From assembly GCF_900696085.1 (NCBI RefSeq), contig NZ_CAADFC020000033.1, positions 558,001 through 622,000 on the forward strand: a stretch of DNA of 64,000 nucleotides, read 5' to 3'. The notes beneath the pieces are model-generated. The model searched no databases, was not told the DNA's origin, and saw nothing but the letters and a program-made list of their open reading frames with translations. A program made the translations under genes and the position numbers. Positions 7,738 through 16,164 of this stretch are shown here, piece after piece (positions within the stretch are counted from its first letter, which is position 1; every line of letters begins with the position of its first letter). Source of the stretch: Bradyrhizobium ivorense (GTDB lineage Bacteria; Pseudomonadota; Alphaproteobacteria; Rhizobiales; Xanthobacteraceae).

Positions 7738-9042
7738 ATGACGGTCACAGATATTGCAACCCGGACCTACAACCACGGCTGGCGGCTCGATCCAATCGTG
7801 CGCAGCCTCCTCGACACCGATTTCTACAAGCTGTTGATGCAGCAGATGATCCGGGAATGCTATCCGGACACGCGCACCACCTTTTCGGTGATCAACCGCT
7901 CCACCCACATCAAGCTCGCCGAGGTCATCGACGAGGGCGAGCTGCGCGCCCAGCTCGACCACGCCCGCACCATCCGTTTCTCCAAGAAGGAATTGATCTG
8001 GCTCGCCGGCAACACGTTCTACGGCAAGACCCAGATGTTCTCGCCCGACTTCATCAACTGGCTCTCGACCTTCCGCCTGCCCGAATACGAGCTGCACAAG
8101 GTCGACGGCCAGTATGAGCTGCATTTCCACGGGCCCTGGACCCACACCACGATGTGGGAGATCCCGGCGCTCGCGATCCTCAACGAGCTGCGCTCGCGCG
8201 CGGCGACCAAGGACTATGGCCGCTTCGCGCTCGACGTCATCTACGCCCGCGCCAAAGCAAAACTGTGGGCCAAGGTCGAGCGGCTGCGCAAGCTGGACGG
8301 CCTGCGGCTGTCCGATTTCGGCACCCGCCGCCGCCATGGCTTTCTGTGGCAGCGCTGGTGCGTCGAGGCGGTGAAGGAAGGGCTCGGCTCCTCCTTCACC
8401 GGGACGTCGAACGTGCTGCTCGCGATGGACAACGATCTCGAAGCGATCGGCACCAACGCGCATGAGCTGCCGATGGTGGCCGCCGCGCTCGCCAATTCCG
8501 ACGAGGAGCTGCGCTGGGCGCCCTACCGCATCCTCGACCAGTGGCGCCACACCTATGGCGGCAATTTGCTGATCGCGCTGCCCGACGCGTTCGGCACAAA
8601 GCCGTTCCTGCGCGATGCGCCGGATTGGGTGGCGGACTGGACCGGCTTTCGTCCCGACAGCGCGCCGCCGATCGCAGCCGGCGAAGACATCATCACCTGG
8701 TGGAAGCAGAAGGGCCGCGATCCCCGCGAGAAGCTCCTGGTGTTCTCCGATGCGATGGACGTCGGCTCGATCGAGGAGACCTACCATCACTTCAGGGGAC
8801 GCGTCCGCATCAGCTTTGGCTGGGGTACCAACCTCACCAATGATTTCGTCGGCTGCGCGCCCGACGGCTCGACCGAGCTCGACCCGATCTCGATCGTCTG
8901 CAAGGTAACGTCGGTCGACGGCCGCCCGGCCGTCAAGCTCTCCGACAATCCGGAGAAGGCGACCGGCATCCCGTCCGAGGTCGAGCGCTATTTGCGCGTG
9001 TTCGGCAATATCGGCCGTGTTCGCACCGCAGTTCACGTATAA
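7738..9042 (+). CDS. pncB: Nicotinate phosphoribosyltransferase
   Basis: Joins nicotinate to phosphoribosyl pyrophosphate to make nicotinate mononucleotide in the Preiss-Handler NAD salvage pathway; cytosolic, 434 residues, normal family length. The opening DPIVRSLLDTDFYKLLMQQMI, the GTNAHE motif with the expected phosphorylated histidine H242, and FGWGTNLTNDF are diagnostic. It starts 60 bp after nicB on the same strand. The same substrate is thus either salvaged by this enzyme or degraded by NicAB next door, and both may respond to nicotinate. Whether pncB has its own promoter cannot be told from the short gap, which shows no clear terminator. Confidence 0.95.
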   Translation: MTVTDIATRTYNHGWRLDPIVRSLLDTDFYKLLMQQMIRECYPDTRTTFSVINRSTHIKLAEVIDEGELRAQLDHARTIRFSKKELIWLAGNTFYGKTQMFSPDFINWLSTFRLPEYELHKVDGQYELHFHGPWTHTTMWEIPALAILNELRSRAATKDYGRFALDVIYARAKAKLWAKVERLRKLDGLRLSDFGTRRRHGFLWQRWCVEAVKEGLGSSFTGTSNVLLAMDNDLEAIGTNAHELPMVAAALANSDEELRWAPYRILDQWRHTYGGNLLIALPDAFGTKPFLRDAPDWVADWTGFRPDSAPPIAAGEDIITWWKQKGRDPREKLLVFSDAMDVGSIEETYHHFRGRVRISFGWGTNLTNDFVGCAPDGSTELDPISIVCKVTSVDGRPAVKLSDNPEKATGIPSEVERYLRVFGNIGRVRTAVHV

Positions 9043-9043
9043 C

Positions 9044-9099
9044 GTAGCGTTTTCAAGCGAAGTGGACCCCCGGTTCGCGTAAAGAAAACGCGTCAAACA
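9044..9099. repeat. Dispersed palindromic repeat, GAAGTGGAC/CCGGTTCG type, copy 1
   Basis: AGCGTTTTC (9046-9054) pairs with GAAAACGCG (9084-9092) around the core CGAAGTGGACCCCCGGTTCG (9058-9077). A second copy in the opposite orientation is at 55308-55343. I recognise this as a type of intergenic repeat frequent in Bradyrhizobium. The position directly after pncB would let it act as a transcript end, which is inference. Confidence 0.6.
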
Positions 9100-9151
9100 A
9101 AAGACTCTTCGCGAACGAACCATCCTCACCGACTGATCACACGAGTTTCGC

Positions 9152-10447
9152 ATGCCCGCACCCAAGCCGCCTGCCTTCGAAACCCTGAGCCTGCATGCCG
9201 GCCAGCGCCCCGATCCCGCGACCGGCGCCCGCGCGGTGCCGATCTATCAGACCACGTCCTACGTGTTCCAGGATGCGGATCATGCCGCAGCGTTGTTCAA
9301 TCTCGAACGCGCCGGCCACATCTATACCCGCATCTCCAACCCGACGACCGCAGTCCTCGAAGAGCGCATCGCCGCGCTGGAATGCGGCGTCGGCGCGATC
9401 TGCACCGCCAGCGGCATGGCCGCGATGCACCTGGCCATCGCGACGTTGCTCAATGCCGGCGACCACATCGTCGCCTCCGCATCGCTCTATGGCGGCACCA
9501 TCAACATCCTGGCGCACACGCTGCCGCGCTTCGGCATCACCACGACCTTCGTGAAGCCGCGCGCGCTGGACGAGTTCCGCGCCGCCATCAAGCCGAACAC
9601 CCGACTGGTGATCGGTGAGACCATCGGCAATCCCGGCCTCGAAGTGCTGGATATCCCCGCGGTCGCGCAGATCGCCCATGACGCGAAGATTCCGCTGCTG
9701 ATCGACAACACGTTTGCGACGCCCTATCTCAGCCAGCCGATCGAGCTCGGCGCCGACATCACGATGAACTCCGCGACCAAGTGGATGGGCGGCCACGGCA
9801 TCGCGATCGGCGGCGTCATCGTCGATGGCGGCCGGTTCGACTGGCGCGCCTCCGGCAAATTTCCGCAGCTCACCGAGCCCTATGCCGGCTATCACGGCAT
9901 CGTCTTCGACGAGCAGTTCGGCAAGGCCGCGTTCATCATGCGTGCGCGCACCGAAGGCCTGCGCGATTTCGGCGCCTGCCTGTCGCCGACCAACGCGTTC
10001 CAGCTGCTACAAGGCATCGAGACGCTCGGCGTCCGCATGGACCGCCACGTCAGCAACACCAGCGCTGTGCTGGACTTCTTGACGACGAACAAGGCGGTGG
10101 ACTGGGTGCTGCATCCGTCGCTGGAGAGCCACCCGGACTATGCGCTCGCGAAAAAACTGCTGCCGCGCGGCGCCGGTTCGATCGTCAGCTTCGGCATCAA
10201 GGGCGGGCGCGCCGCCGGCAAGAAGTTCATCGAGTCATTGAAGCTGATCAGCCATCTCGCCAATGTCGGCGACGCCAAGACGCTGGTGATCCATCCGGCC
10301 TCGACCACGCACCAGCAGATGGATGCCGACCAGCTCAAGGCCGCCGGGATCGGCGAGGAGCTGGTGCGGCTGTCGGTCGGCATCGAAACCGCACAGGACA
10401 TCATCGACGATCTCGGCCAGGCGCTGCGCGCCTCGCAAAGGGCTTGA
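9152..10447 (+). CDS. metY: O-acetylhomoserine sulfhydrylase (aminocarboxypropyltransferase)
   Basis: PLP enzyme of the Cys/Met metabolism family that makes homocysteine from O-acetylhomoserine and sulfide, in methionine biosynthesis or sulfur assimilation. It has 431 residues, the usual MetY length. The pyridoxal lysine is K210 in SATKWMGGHG, preceded by the DNTFATPYL segment that binds the cofactor. The C-terminal HPASTTHQQM...LVRLSVGIE is the family signature. Near-equivalents such as MetZ are shorter (about 400), which favours MetY. The alpha/beta hydrolase follows after three bases. No SAM riboswitch was recognised in the 109-bp leader, which is mostly the repeat described at 9044. Confidence 0.9.
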   Translation: MPAPKPPAFETLSLHAGQRPDPATGARAVPIYQTTSYVFQDADHAAALFNLERAGHIYTRISNPTTAVLEERIAALECGVGAICTASGMAAMHLAIATLLNAGDHIVASASLYGGTINILAHTLPRFGITTTFVKPRALDEFRAAIKPNTRLVIGETIGNPGLEVLDIPAVAQIAHDAKIPLLIDNTFATPYLSQPIELGADITMNSATKWMGGHGIAIGGVIVDGGRFDWRASGKFPQLTEPYAGYHGIVFDEQFGKAAFIMRARTEGLRDFGACLSPTNAFQLLQGIETLGVRMDRHVSNTSAVLDFLTTNKAVDWVLHPSLESHPDYALAKKLLPRGAGSIVSFGIKGGRAAGKKFIESLKLISHLANVGDAKTLVIHPASTTHQQMDADQLKAAGIGEELVRLSVGIETAQDIIDDLGQALRASQRA

Positions 10448-10450
10448 GCC

Positions 10451-11230
10451 ATGCAGTTGTCCGTCAACGGATCCGACACTTTTGTTGCCACCGGCGGCAA
10501 GCCGTTCGACCCATCACTGCCGGCGGTGGTGATGCTGCACGGCGCCGGCTTCGATTCCTCGACCTGGGCGCTGCACAGCCGCTGGTTCGCCCATCACGGT
10601 TTTGCCGTGCTGGCGCCCGACCTGCCGGGCCACGGCCGCTCCGCCGGCAAGCTGCTGGCGACGATTGCCGAGATGGCCGACTGGACCGCAGCGCTGATCA
10701 CGGCGGCCGGCGCAGCGAAGGCCCGGCTGATCGGCCACTCGATGGGCTCGCTGATCGCGCTCGAGACCTCGGCCCGGCATCCGGACAAGGTCTCCGGCCT
10801 CGCACTGATCGGCACCGCCGCGACTATGACGGTTGGCCCCGATCTGCTGAAGGCCGCCGAGGCCAACGACGCTGCGGCGATCGACATGGTCTCGATCTGG
10901 GGCCTCGGTTTCAAGGCCGAGCTCGGCGGCAGCCTGGCGCCCGGCCTCTGGATGCACCAGGGCGCGCAGCGGGTGCTGCAGGAGGCGAAGCCCGGCGTGC
11001 TGTACAACGACCTCAACGCCTGCAACGCCTACCAGAACGCGCTGGCGGCCGCCGCGCAGGTCAAGGTGCCCGTGACCTTCGTGCTCGGCGAGCGCGACAT
11101 GATGACCCCCGCCAAGGCCGGCAAGGCGCTCGCCGCGGCGACGCCGAATGCGCGGACCGTGGTGCTGCCGGGCGCCGGCCACATGATGATGGTCGAACAG
11201 CCGGACGAGCTGCTGGCGGCACTGCGGTAG
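10451..11230 (+). CDS. Alpha/beta hydrolase
   Basis: A 259-residue alpha/beta-fold hydrolase, cytosolic, substrate unknown. The nucleophile is S97 in GHSMGS, the acid is the Asp of VLGERDMMTP and the base is the His of GAGHMMMVEQP, so the catalytic triad is complete. The oxyanion motif HGAGFDSSTW near residue 34 is also present. It starts three bases after metY and is probably cotranscribed. That spacing hints at a link with sulfur amino acid metabolism, for instance ester hydrolysis, but the same motif set is shared by esterases, lactonases and haloperoxidase-like enzymes. Confidence 0.85.
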   Translation: MQLSVNGSDTFVATGGKPFDPSLPAVVMLHGAGFDSSTWALHSRWFAHHGFAVLAPDLPGHGRSAGKLLATIAEMADWTAALITAAGAAKARLIGHSMGSLIALETSARHPDKVSGLALIGTAATMTVGPDLLKAAEANDAAAIDMVSIWGLGFKAELGGSLAPGLWMHQGAQRVLQEAKPGVLYNDLNACNAYQNALAAAAQVKVPVTFVLGERDMMTPAKAGKALAAATPNARTVVLPGAGHMMMVEQPDELLAALR

Positions 11231-11253
11231 CCACGACGGAGGTGCCTCTCTTG

Positions 11254-11390
11254 CCTTCTCCCCCTGTGGGAGAAGGTGGCGCGCAGCGCCGGATGAGGGG
11301 TTGTCTCCACAGACCAGCTCGCGGAGAGATACCCCTCACCCCGCTTCGCTGCGCGAAGCGACCCTCTCCCACAAGGGGAGAGGGTGCAGC
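11254..11390. repeat. Palindromic intergenic repeat, CTCTCCCC/GGGGAGAG family
   Basis: CTTCTCCCcctgtGGGAGAAG at one end and CCTCTCCCacaaGGGGAGAGG at the other frame a further stem CGCTTCGCTGCGCGAAGCG. It fills the gap between the convergent metY/hydrolase and protease genes. Related copies occur at 17830, 21381, 41112, 42308, 50126, 52665 and 55137. Bidirectional termination or mRNA stabilisation is possible. Confidence 0.7.
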
Positions 11391-11430
11391 GGAGCCCGCG
11401 GATGGGCTCTCATTCACTACCGCTTCGCCC

Positions 11431-12450
11431 TCACTGCTTCGCGGGCTTCCGTTCGATTGGGTGGATGTCGATCGCGCGGAGACGGCCGAGGCGGAGGACG
11501 TCCATCGACAGCTTCCGATCGATCCGGCTGTGATCGAGGGCGCGGATAAGGTCGTCGACGCCGTGGATCTCGATGCCGTCGAGCCTGATCGCGACGTCGC
11601 CCGGCAATAGCCCTGCCCGCGCGGCCGGGCTGTCCGGCTCGATCTGCATCATGAGCGCGCCCATCTTGTTCTCGACCCCGGCGAGCACCGCATGGCGCCG
11701 CGGCACCGGCGCGGTCTGGCCGGCGACGCCGATGAAGGCGCGGCGGACATAGCCGTGGCGGATGATCTCCGACAGCACGAACTGCGCGGTGTTGCTGGCG
11801 ACCGCGAAGCAGATGCCCTGCGCGCCGTTGATGATCGCCGTGTTGATGCCGATCACCTCGCCCTGCGACGACACCAGCGGCCCGCCGGAATTGCCGGGAT
11901 TGAGCGCAGCGTCGGTCTGGATCACATCCTCGATGGTGCGTCCGCTGACCGAGCGGATCGAGCGTCCCAGCGCGGAGACCACGCCGGCGGTGACAGTCGA
12001 TTCAAAGCCGAGCGGATTGCCGATCGCGACCACGAGCTGGCCGCGCCGCAAGGTCTTGGAATTGCCGAGCGAGGCATAGGGCAGATCGCGCGCGCCGTCG
12101 GCGCGCAGCAGCGCGAGGTCGGTGTCGGGATCGACGCCGAGCACATGGGCGTCCGTGACGAAACCCTCGGTGTCGCGCAGCCGGATCTCCCTCGACGAGC
12201 CGACCACGTGGCTGTTGGTCAGCACGAACCCGTCGGGCGAGATCACGATCCCCGAGCCGAGCCCGCCGCGCTCGCGCGCATTGCGCACTTTCGGCCCGGT
12301 CTCGACCCGGACCACGGCCGGGCCGACCCGTTCGGTGACGTCGATCACAGCATTGGAATAGGCATCCAGCAACACCCGGTCGTCCGGGGCAGCGTCAGCC
12401 GTCCGCGGTGACGGCCTGTCACCGGCGGTATCTGAGGTAAAATCCAGCAT
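11431..12450 (-). CDS. S1C (HtrA/Deg-type) serine protease with PDZ domain
   Basis: A 339-residue trypsin-like protease from the ATG at 12450. The triad is H81 (TNSHVV), D111 (DPDTDLALL) and S188 (NPGNSGGPL). One PDZ domain occupies roughly residues 245-330 (DSPAARAGLLPGDVAIRLDG). Unlike DegP or DegQ there is no signal peptide or membrane segment: the N-terminus is acidic and polar. The protein may therefore be cytosolic, or the true start may differ, although the upstream in-frame extension (MRRREPVTICG) is no more hydrophobic. It is convergent with the hydrolase gene and has no functional tie to the downstream oxidation genes. Protein quality control is the likely role. Confidence 0.88.
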   Translation of the reverse strand: MLDFTSDTAGDRPSPRTADAAPDDRVLLDAYSNAVIDVTERVGPAVVRVETGPKVRNARERGGLGSGIVISPDGFVLTNSHVVGSSREIRLRDTEGFVTDAHVLGVDPDTDLALLRADGARDLPYASLGNSKTLRRGQLVVAIGNPLGFESTVTAGVVSALGRSIRSVSGRTIEDVIQTDAALNPGNSGGPLVSSQGEVIGINTAIINGAQGICFAVASNTAQFVLSEIIRHGYVRRAFIGVAGQTAPVPRRHAVLAGVENKMGALMMQIEPDSPAARAGLLPGDVAIRLDGIEIHGVDDLIRALDHSRIDRKLSMDVLRLGRLRAIDIHPIERKPAKQ

Positions 12451-12531
12451 GGCGAGATTCCTTTGGTCTCCACAGATGGTGACCGGTTCCCGCCGCCGCA
12501 AGTGGTTACGCCCCCCGCGCAGCCCGCCCCG

Positions 12532-12981
12532 TTAGGGCGCCCGCCTGAGTTCACCGCCCCGCGCCTTGACCGGATCGAGCAGCGACCAATCGCCGTCCGG
12601 CAGTACATGACCCTTTGGGAATGGGGCGCGCAGCTCGAGCCCGAGCGAGCGCAGCACGCGGTCGTCGCGGTAGTAGCATTGCAGCACGACCCGGACGAGC
12701 GTAGCGGCCGGCGCGCCGCCGGTGGCGCGAAACTCCTGCGCCACCGCGTCGCGCTTCACCTCGTCGAGCTCGGCGAGCGGCTTGCCGGCAAGCTTCGCCA
12801 GATGGTCGAGCGCCCTCGCCACCTGTGCGGTGTCGCGGCCGAGCGTCGCCAGCATATCGGCCTGGATTGCGGGATCGTCGGCGCCCGGCACCTTGTACTC
12901 AGAGCTGTCGGGAATGATCATCGCGGCGACGGTGCGGAGGTCGGCGCGCTGGGCTGCTGTCAGTTCAGTGCTGTCGGGCAT
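12532..12981 (-). CDS. Gluconate 2-dehydrogenase subunit 3-like protein
   Basis: A 149-residue protein resembling subunit 3 of membrane-bound gluconate 2-dehydrogenase, the small partner of many GMC flavoenzymes. The opening LTAAQRADLRTVAAMIIPD is the family's characteristic start, and a YYRDDRVLRSLGLELRAPFPKG segment follows. Typical members carry a Tat signal; none is visible here, so this version may stay in the cytosol. It begins seven bases after the GMC oxidoreductase stop on the same strand, which strongly suggests a two-protein complex. Low sequence conservation in this family keeps the confidence moderate. Confidence 0.7.
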   Translation of the reverse strand: MPDSTELTAAQRADLRTVAAMIIPDSSEYKVPGADDPAIQADMLATLGRDTAQVARALDHLAKLAGKPLAELDEVKRDAVAQEFRATGGAPAATLVRVVLQCYYRDDRVLRSLGLELRAPFPKGHVLPDGDWSLLDPVKARGGELRRAP

Positions 12982-12988
12982 GTCGGTC

Positions 12989-14590
12989 TCAATCGAACAG
13001 ATTGGCGAGGCGCTGCTTCATCTGGTCGGCGATGTAGAGCGCGAGGGCCTGGATGGTGGAGGTCGGGTTGACGCCGCCCGAGGTGACGAAGATGCTGCCG
13101 TCGACAATGAAGAGGTTCTTCACGTCGTGCGAGCGGCCCCATTCGTTGACCACGGAACGATCAGGATCGGTGCCCATCCGCGCAGTGCCAAGCAGATGCC
13201 AGCCGCCCCACGGGATCGGCGAGTTGATGCAGAGGTCGGTCGCGCCGGCGGCTTCCAGCACCTCGCGGCCGCGCGCCAGCGCGTGGTCCATCATCTTCCG
13301 GCTGTTCTCGCTGATCGTGTAGTCGATCTTCGGCGCGGGAATGCCGTGGCCGTCCTTGAGATCAGGATCGAGGGTGACGCGGTTGTGCTCCTCGGGAAGA
13401 TCCTCGCAGATCGCGGAGAAGCCGAGCCGGTGGCCGTTCAGCCTGCGGAACACGCGGTGGTGATCCTTGCCCCAGGGCAGGATGCCCTTCTGCTCGCTGA
13501 CCACGGCCTCGAACACCGGCCCTGCGCCGCGCACGAACTGGACGCCGTAGCCGCGGACGAAGCCGCGCGAGAGGTCGGTGTCATACCACTCCTTGCTCCA
13601 CAGGCAGGTCGGCGGCGCGCGGTTGGAGTCGGTCGGCTCGGCGACATAGCCGTAGATCTGCGCATAGGGATGGAACATCAAATTCTTGCCGACTAGGCCC
13701 GACGAGTTGGCGAGCCCGTTCGGAAATTTGCCGGAGACCGAGTTAAGCAGCAGCCGCGGCGTGCCGACGCCGTTGCAGGCGACGATCACGACCTCGGCAG
13801 GCTGAAACTGCTCGACGCCGTCCTTGTCGTAGTAGACGACGCCGGTCGCCATGCCCTCGTCGTTGGTCAGGATCTCGCGCACCCGGCAATGCGTCTTCAG
13901 CTCGACGCCGGCGCGGATCGCATGCGGCCAGTAGGTGATGTCGGTCGAGGCTTTCGCGCCCTGCGCGCAGGCCGGCGTGCAGTGGCCGAGATTGATGCAG
14001 CGCGCCCTGCCCTCGTAATCCATCGTCGCCACTGTCGTATCCGACGGCCACCAGTGCCAGCCTAGCTTGTTCATCGCCCGGCCGATCAGCGGACCGGACA
14101 GGCCGAGCGGTTGCGGCGGCATCGGCGGATGCGACAGCGGCGACAGGGGATCGCCCGATAGGCCCGAAGTGCCCATCATGCGGTCGTTCTCCTCGAAGAA
14201 CGGGGTGAGCGAGTCGTAATCGATCGGCCAGTCGTCGGCGACGCCGTCGAGCGTCTTCACCTTGAAGTCGGACGGATGCAGCCGCGGCCAGTGCGCGGTG
14301 TACATCACGGTCGAGCCGCCGACGGCGTTGTAGTTCACCACCTTGATCGGCGAGTTGTCGTCGTTGATCGGGTAATCCTCCGGCCGTTTGCGGACGTTCG
14401 GGCTCGACGACCATTCGCCGTAGAATTTGGCTTCCCAGTCGCGGCCGGTGCTCGGATATTCTGATGGATTCATCCAGCCGCCCTGATCGAGGCAGAGGAT
14501 ATGCATTTTGGTGTCGGCGAGGCTCCAGGCCACCGCGGCGCCGGAGGCGCCGGCGCCGATGATCAGGACGTCAACGGGATCGTTCTTCAT
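12989..14590 (-). CDS. GMC-family FAD-dependent oxidoreductase
   Basis: A 533-residue flavoprotein dehydrogenase oxidising an alcohol, likely to a ketone or aldehyde. The FAD-binding Rossmann motif GAGASGAAVA is at residues 12-21 and the VNYNAVGGSTVMYT segment follows the usual GMC pattern. The C-terminal HLLGTARMG and GGVNPTSTIQALA contain the catalytic His and Asn region. A cysteine-containing CINLGHCTPACAQGAKAS segment resembles that of membrane gluconate and sorbitol dehydrogenases. Its partner subunit lies seven bases downstream, and a P450 gene lies 116 bp upstream on the same strand. A plausible order is P450 hydroxylation, GMC oxidation, then Baeyer-Villiger cleavage by the divergent neighbour. 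Substrate unknown. Confidence 0.88.
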   Translation of the reverse strand: MKNDPVDVLIIGAGASGAAVAWSLADTKMHILCLDQGGWMNPSEYPSTGRDWEAKFYGEWSSSPNVRKRPEDYPINDDNSPIKVVNYNAVGGSTVMYTAHWPRLHPSDFKVKTLDGVADDWPIDYDSLTPFFEENDRMMGTSGLSGDPLSPLSHPPMPPQPLGLSGPLIGRAMNKLGWHWWPSDTTVATMDYEGRARCINLGHCTPACAQGAKASTDITYWPHAIRAGVELKTHCRVREILTNDEGMATGVVYYDKDGVEQFQPAEVVIVACNGVGTPRLLLNSVSGKFPNGLANSSGLVGKNLMFHPYAQIYGYVAEPTDSNRAPPTCLWSKEWYDTDLSRGFVRGYGVQFVRGAGPVFEAVVSEQKGILPWGKDHHRVFRRLNGHRLGFSAICEDLPEEHNRVTLDPDLKDGHGIPAPKIDYTISENSRKMMDHALARGREVLEAAGATDLCINSPIPWGGWHLLGTARMGTDPDRSVVNEWGRSHDVKNLFIVDGSIFVTSGGVNPTSTIQALALYIADQMKQRLANLFD

Positions 14591-14608
14591 TCTTGTTCCT
14601 TGTTCTCA

Positions 14609-14696
14609 CCATCCCGTCATTCCGGGGCGATGCGAAGCATCGAACCCGGAATCTCGAGATTCCGGGTTCACGCTTCGCGTGCGCCGGAATGACTTG
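14609..14696. repeat. Palindromic intergenic repeat, ATTCCGG family
   Basis: CATTCCGGGGCGATGCGAAG is answered by CGCGTGCGCCGGAATGAC, with the inner stem CCCGGAATCTCGAGATTCCGGG. It is a different sequence family from the CTCTCCCC repeats. It separates P450 and GMC genes on the minus strand, so the two may not be one simple transcript. Confidence 0.6.
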
Positions 14697-14706
14697 CAAA
14701 CAAAAT

Positions 14707-15930
14707 TCAATTCACGATTCTCATCGGCAAGCTTCGTATACCGCGGATGAAATTGGAATAGAGCCTTTGCGGCGGGCCCATGATCTCAAAACGCAGATCA
14801 CGCTGCAGTACCTCCTCCCAGAGGATGCGGAGTTGCTGCTCGGCGAGGCGGTCGCCGACGCAGCGATGGATGCCGGCGCCGAAGGCGAGATGCTGGCGCG
14901 GCTTGGCGCGGTCGATGATGAATTCGTCGGCACGCTCGATCTTGTCCTCGTCGCGGTTGCCGGAGATGTACCACATCACCACCTTGTCGCCCTGCTTGAT
15001 CCGGCGGCCGGCGAGCTCGACATCGTTGCGCGCGGTGCGGCGCATGTGCATCACCGGCGTGTGATAGCGGATGGTCTCGGAGACGAGGCTCGGGATTAGC
15101 TCGCGCCTCGCGCGGACCAGCTCGAACTGTTCGGGGTTCTCGCACAGCGCCAGCAGCCCCGCGCTCATGGAATTGCGCGTGGTGTCGTTGCCGCCGACGA
15201 TCAAAAGCCCGATGGTGCCGATGAACTCGCGCGGCTCCAGGTTTCGCGTCGCCGGCGAATGCGCCAGCATCGAGACCAGGTCGAAGGTCGGCGGCGCATC
15301 GATCCGCGCATCCCACAGCCTGCGGAAATATTCGCCCATCTTGATCAGCTCGGCGGTGCGTTCGGCCTCCGAATGCACCACCGCGTCTGGTGACTCGACA
15401 TTGGCGATCGCGACATCCGACCACCAGGTCAGCTTGGCGCGGTCGGCGTAAGGGAAATCGAACAGCGTCGCCAGCATCATGTTGGTGAGTTCGACCGAGA
15501 CCCGCTCCGCCCAGTCGAACGTCTCGCCACGCGGCAGCGCGTCGAGCACGGCGGATGTGCGGGTGCGGATCAGCGCCTCGAAATTGGCGAGGTTCGACGG
15601 CGCCACGATCGGCGCCACCGTGCGGCGCTGCGCGGTGTGGCCGGGCGGGTCCATCCGGATGAAGCTCGGCCGCTCCTGGCCCTTCGGCTGATCGGCGACC
15701 TGGATGCCGCCGAGTTCGGAGGCCGAGGAGAAATTCTGGTGATCCAGCTCGACCGCAAAGATGTCGTCGTAGCGCGTCACCGACCAATACGGCCCATAGG
15801 GCGAGGCCTCGCAGTAATGCACGGGGTCGTCGCGACGCAGTTGCGCGAATAGCGGGCGCCAGACGTCGTCCTGATAGAGGTGGGGGTCGCTGACGTCCAA
15901 GGACGTCGGCCAGCGCAGCGCCTCTCCCAT
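14707..15930 (-). CDS. Cytochrome P450
   Basis: A 407-residue soluble bacterial P450, substrate unknown. The heme-binding loop is FGAGIHRCVG with C357 as the axial thiolate. The I-helix oxygen-activation motif is GGNDTT, and the K-helix ExxR is SETIRYH. The overall pattern (SFIRMDPPGHTAQRR, HMRRTARNDVELAGRRIKQGD) is that of the CYP125/CYP142/CYP108-like classes acting on terpenoids, steroids or alkyl rings, which is suggestive only. No ferredoxin or ferredoxin reductase gene adjoins it, so its redox partners must be elsewhere. It is divergent from the Baeyer-Villiger monooxygenase across a 234-bp gap. Confidence 0.92.
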   Translation of the reverse strand: MGEALRWPTSLDVSDPHLYQDDVWRPLFAQLRRDDPVHYCEASPYGPYWSVTRYDDIFAVELDHQNFSSASELGGIQVADQPKGQERPSFIRMDPPGHTAQRRTVAPIVAPSNLANFEALIRTRTSAVLDALPRGETFDWAERVSVELTNMMLATLFDFPYADRAKLTWWSDVAIANVESPDAVVHSEAERTAELIKMGEYFRRLWDARIDAPPTFDLVSMLAHSPATRNLEPREFIGTIGLLIVGGNDTTRNSMSAGLLALCENPEQFELVRARRELIPSLVSETIRYHTPVMHMRRTARNDVELAGRRIKQGDKVVMWYISGNRDEDKIERADEFIIDRAKPRQHLAFGAGIHRCVGDRLAEQQLRILWEEVLQRDLRFEIMGPPQRLYSNFIRGIRSLPMRIVN

Positions 15931-16164
15931 CGCTTGCCTCCCGCCGGTTCCGCCGCCGCTTCACGGGCGATCGTGTTGTCAGGACGATAGAGGGAATCCC
16001 GCGGCCGAGTAAAGCTGCGGCGCGCGCCGTCCGCCACACGGAATGTCGTATCTGGGACATCGAACCCGGCAAATCGCGATAGCAGCCCCGCTTTGCCATG
16101 TTTGTCGGCGGCGGCGAGACCGGTTAGCCTTGCCGGCAAGCAACGAGCCGGGGAGCAGCGCCAG
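15931..16164. other. Divergent promoter region between P450 and monooxygenase genes
   Basis: This 234-bp gap must hold the promoters of both genes. The only symmetry noticed is ATGTC (16043-16047) facing GACAT (16056-16060), a short inverted repeat with an 8-bp spacer that could be a weak operator. No clear sigma-70 boxes were identified. Confidence 0.3.

Noticed and set aside
9043..9151. Possible SAM-type riboswitch upstream of metY
   Set aside because: The leader is explained by the dispersed palindromic repeat. The conserved loops of SAM-I or SAM-II riboswitches were not found.
16093..16164. N-terminal extension of the Baeyer-Villiger monooxygenase from ATG 16093
   Set aside because: The extra 24 residues look unlike the family start, and a GTG with a GGGGAG site lies just before the FAD motif region.
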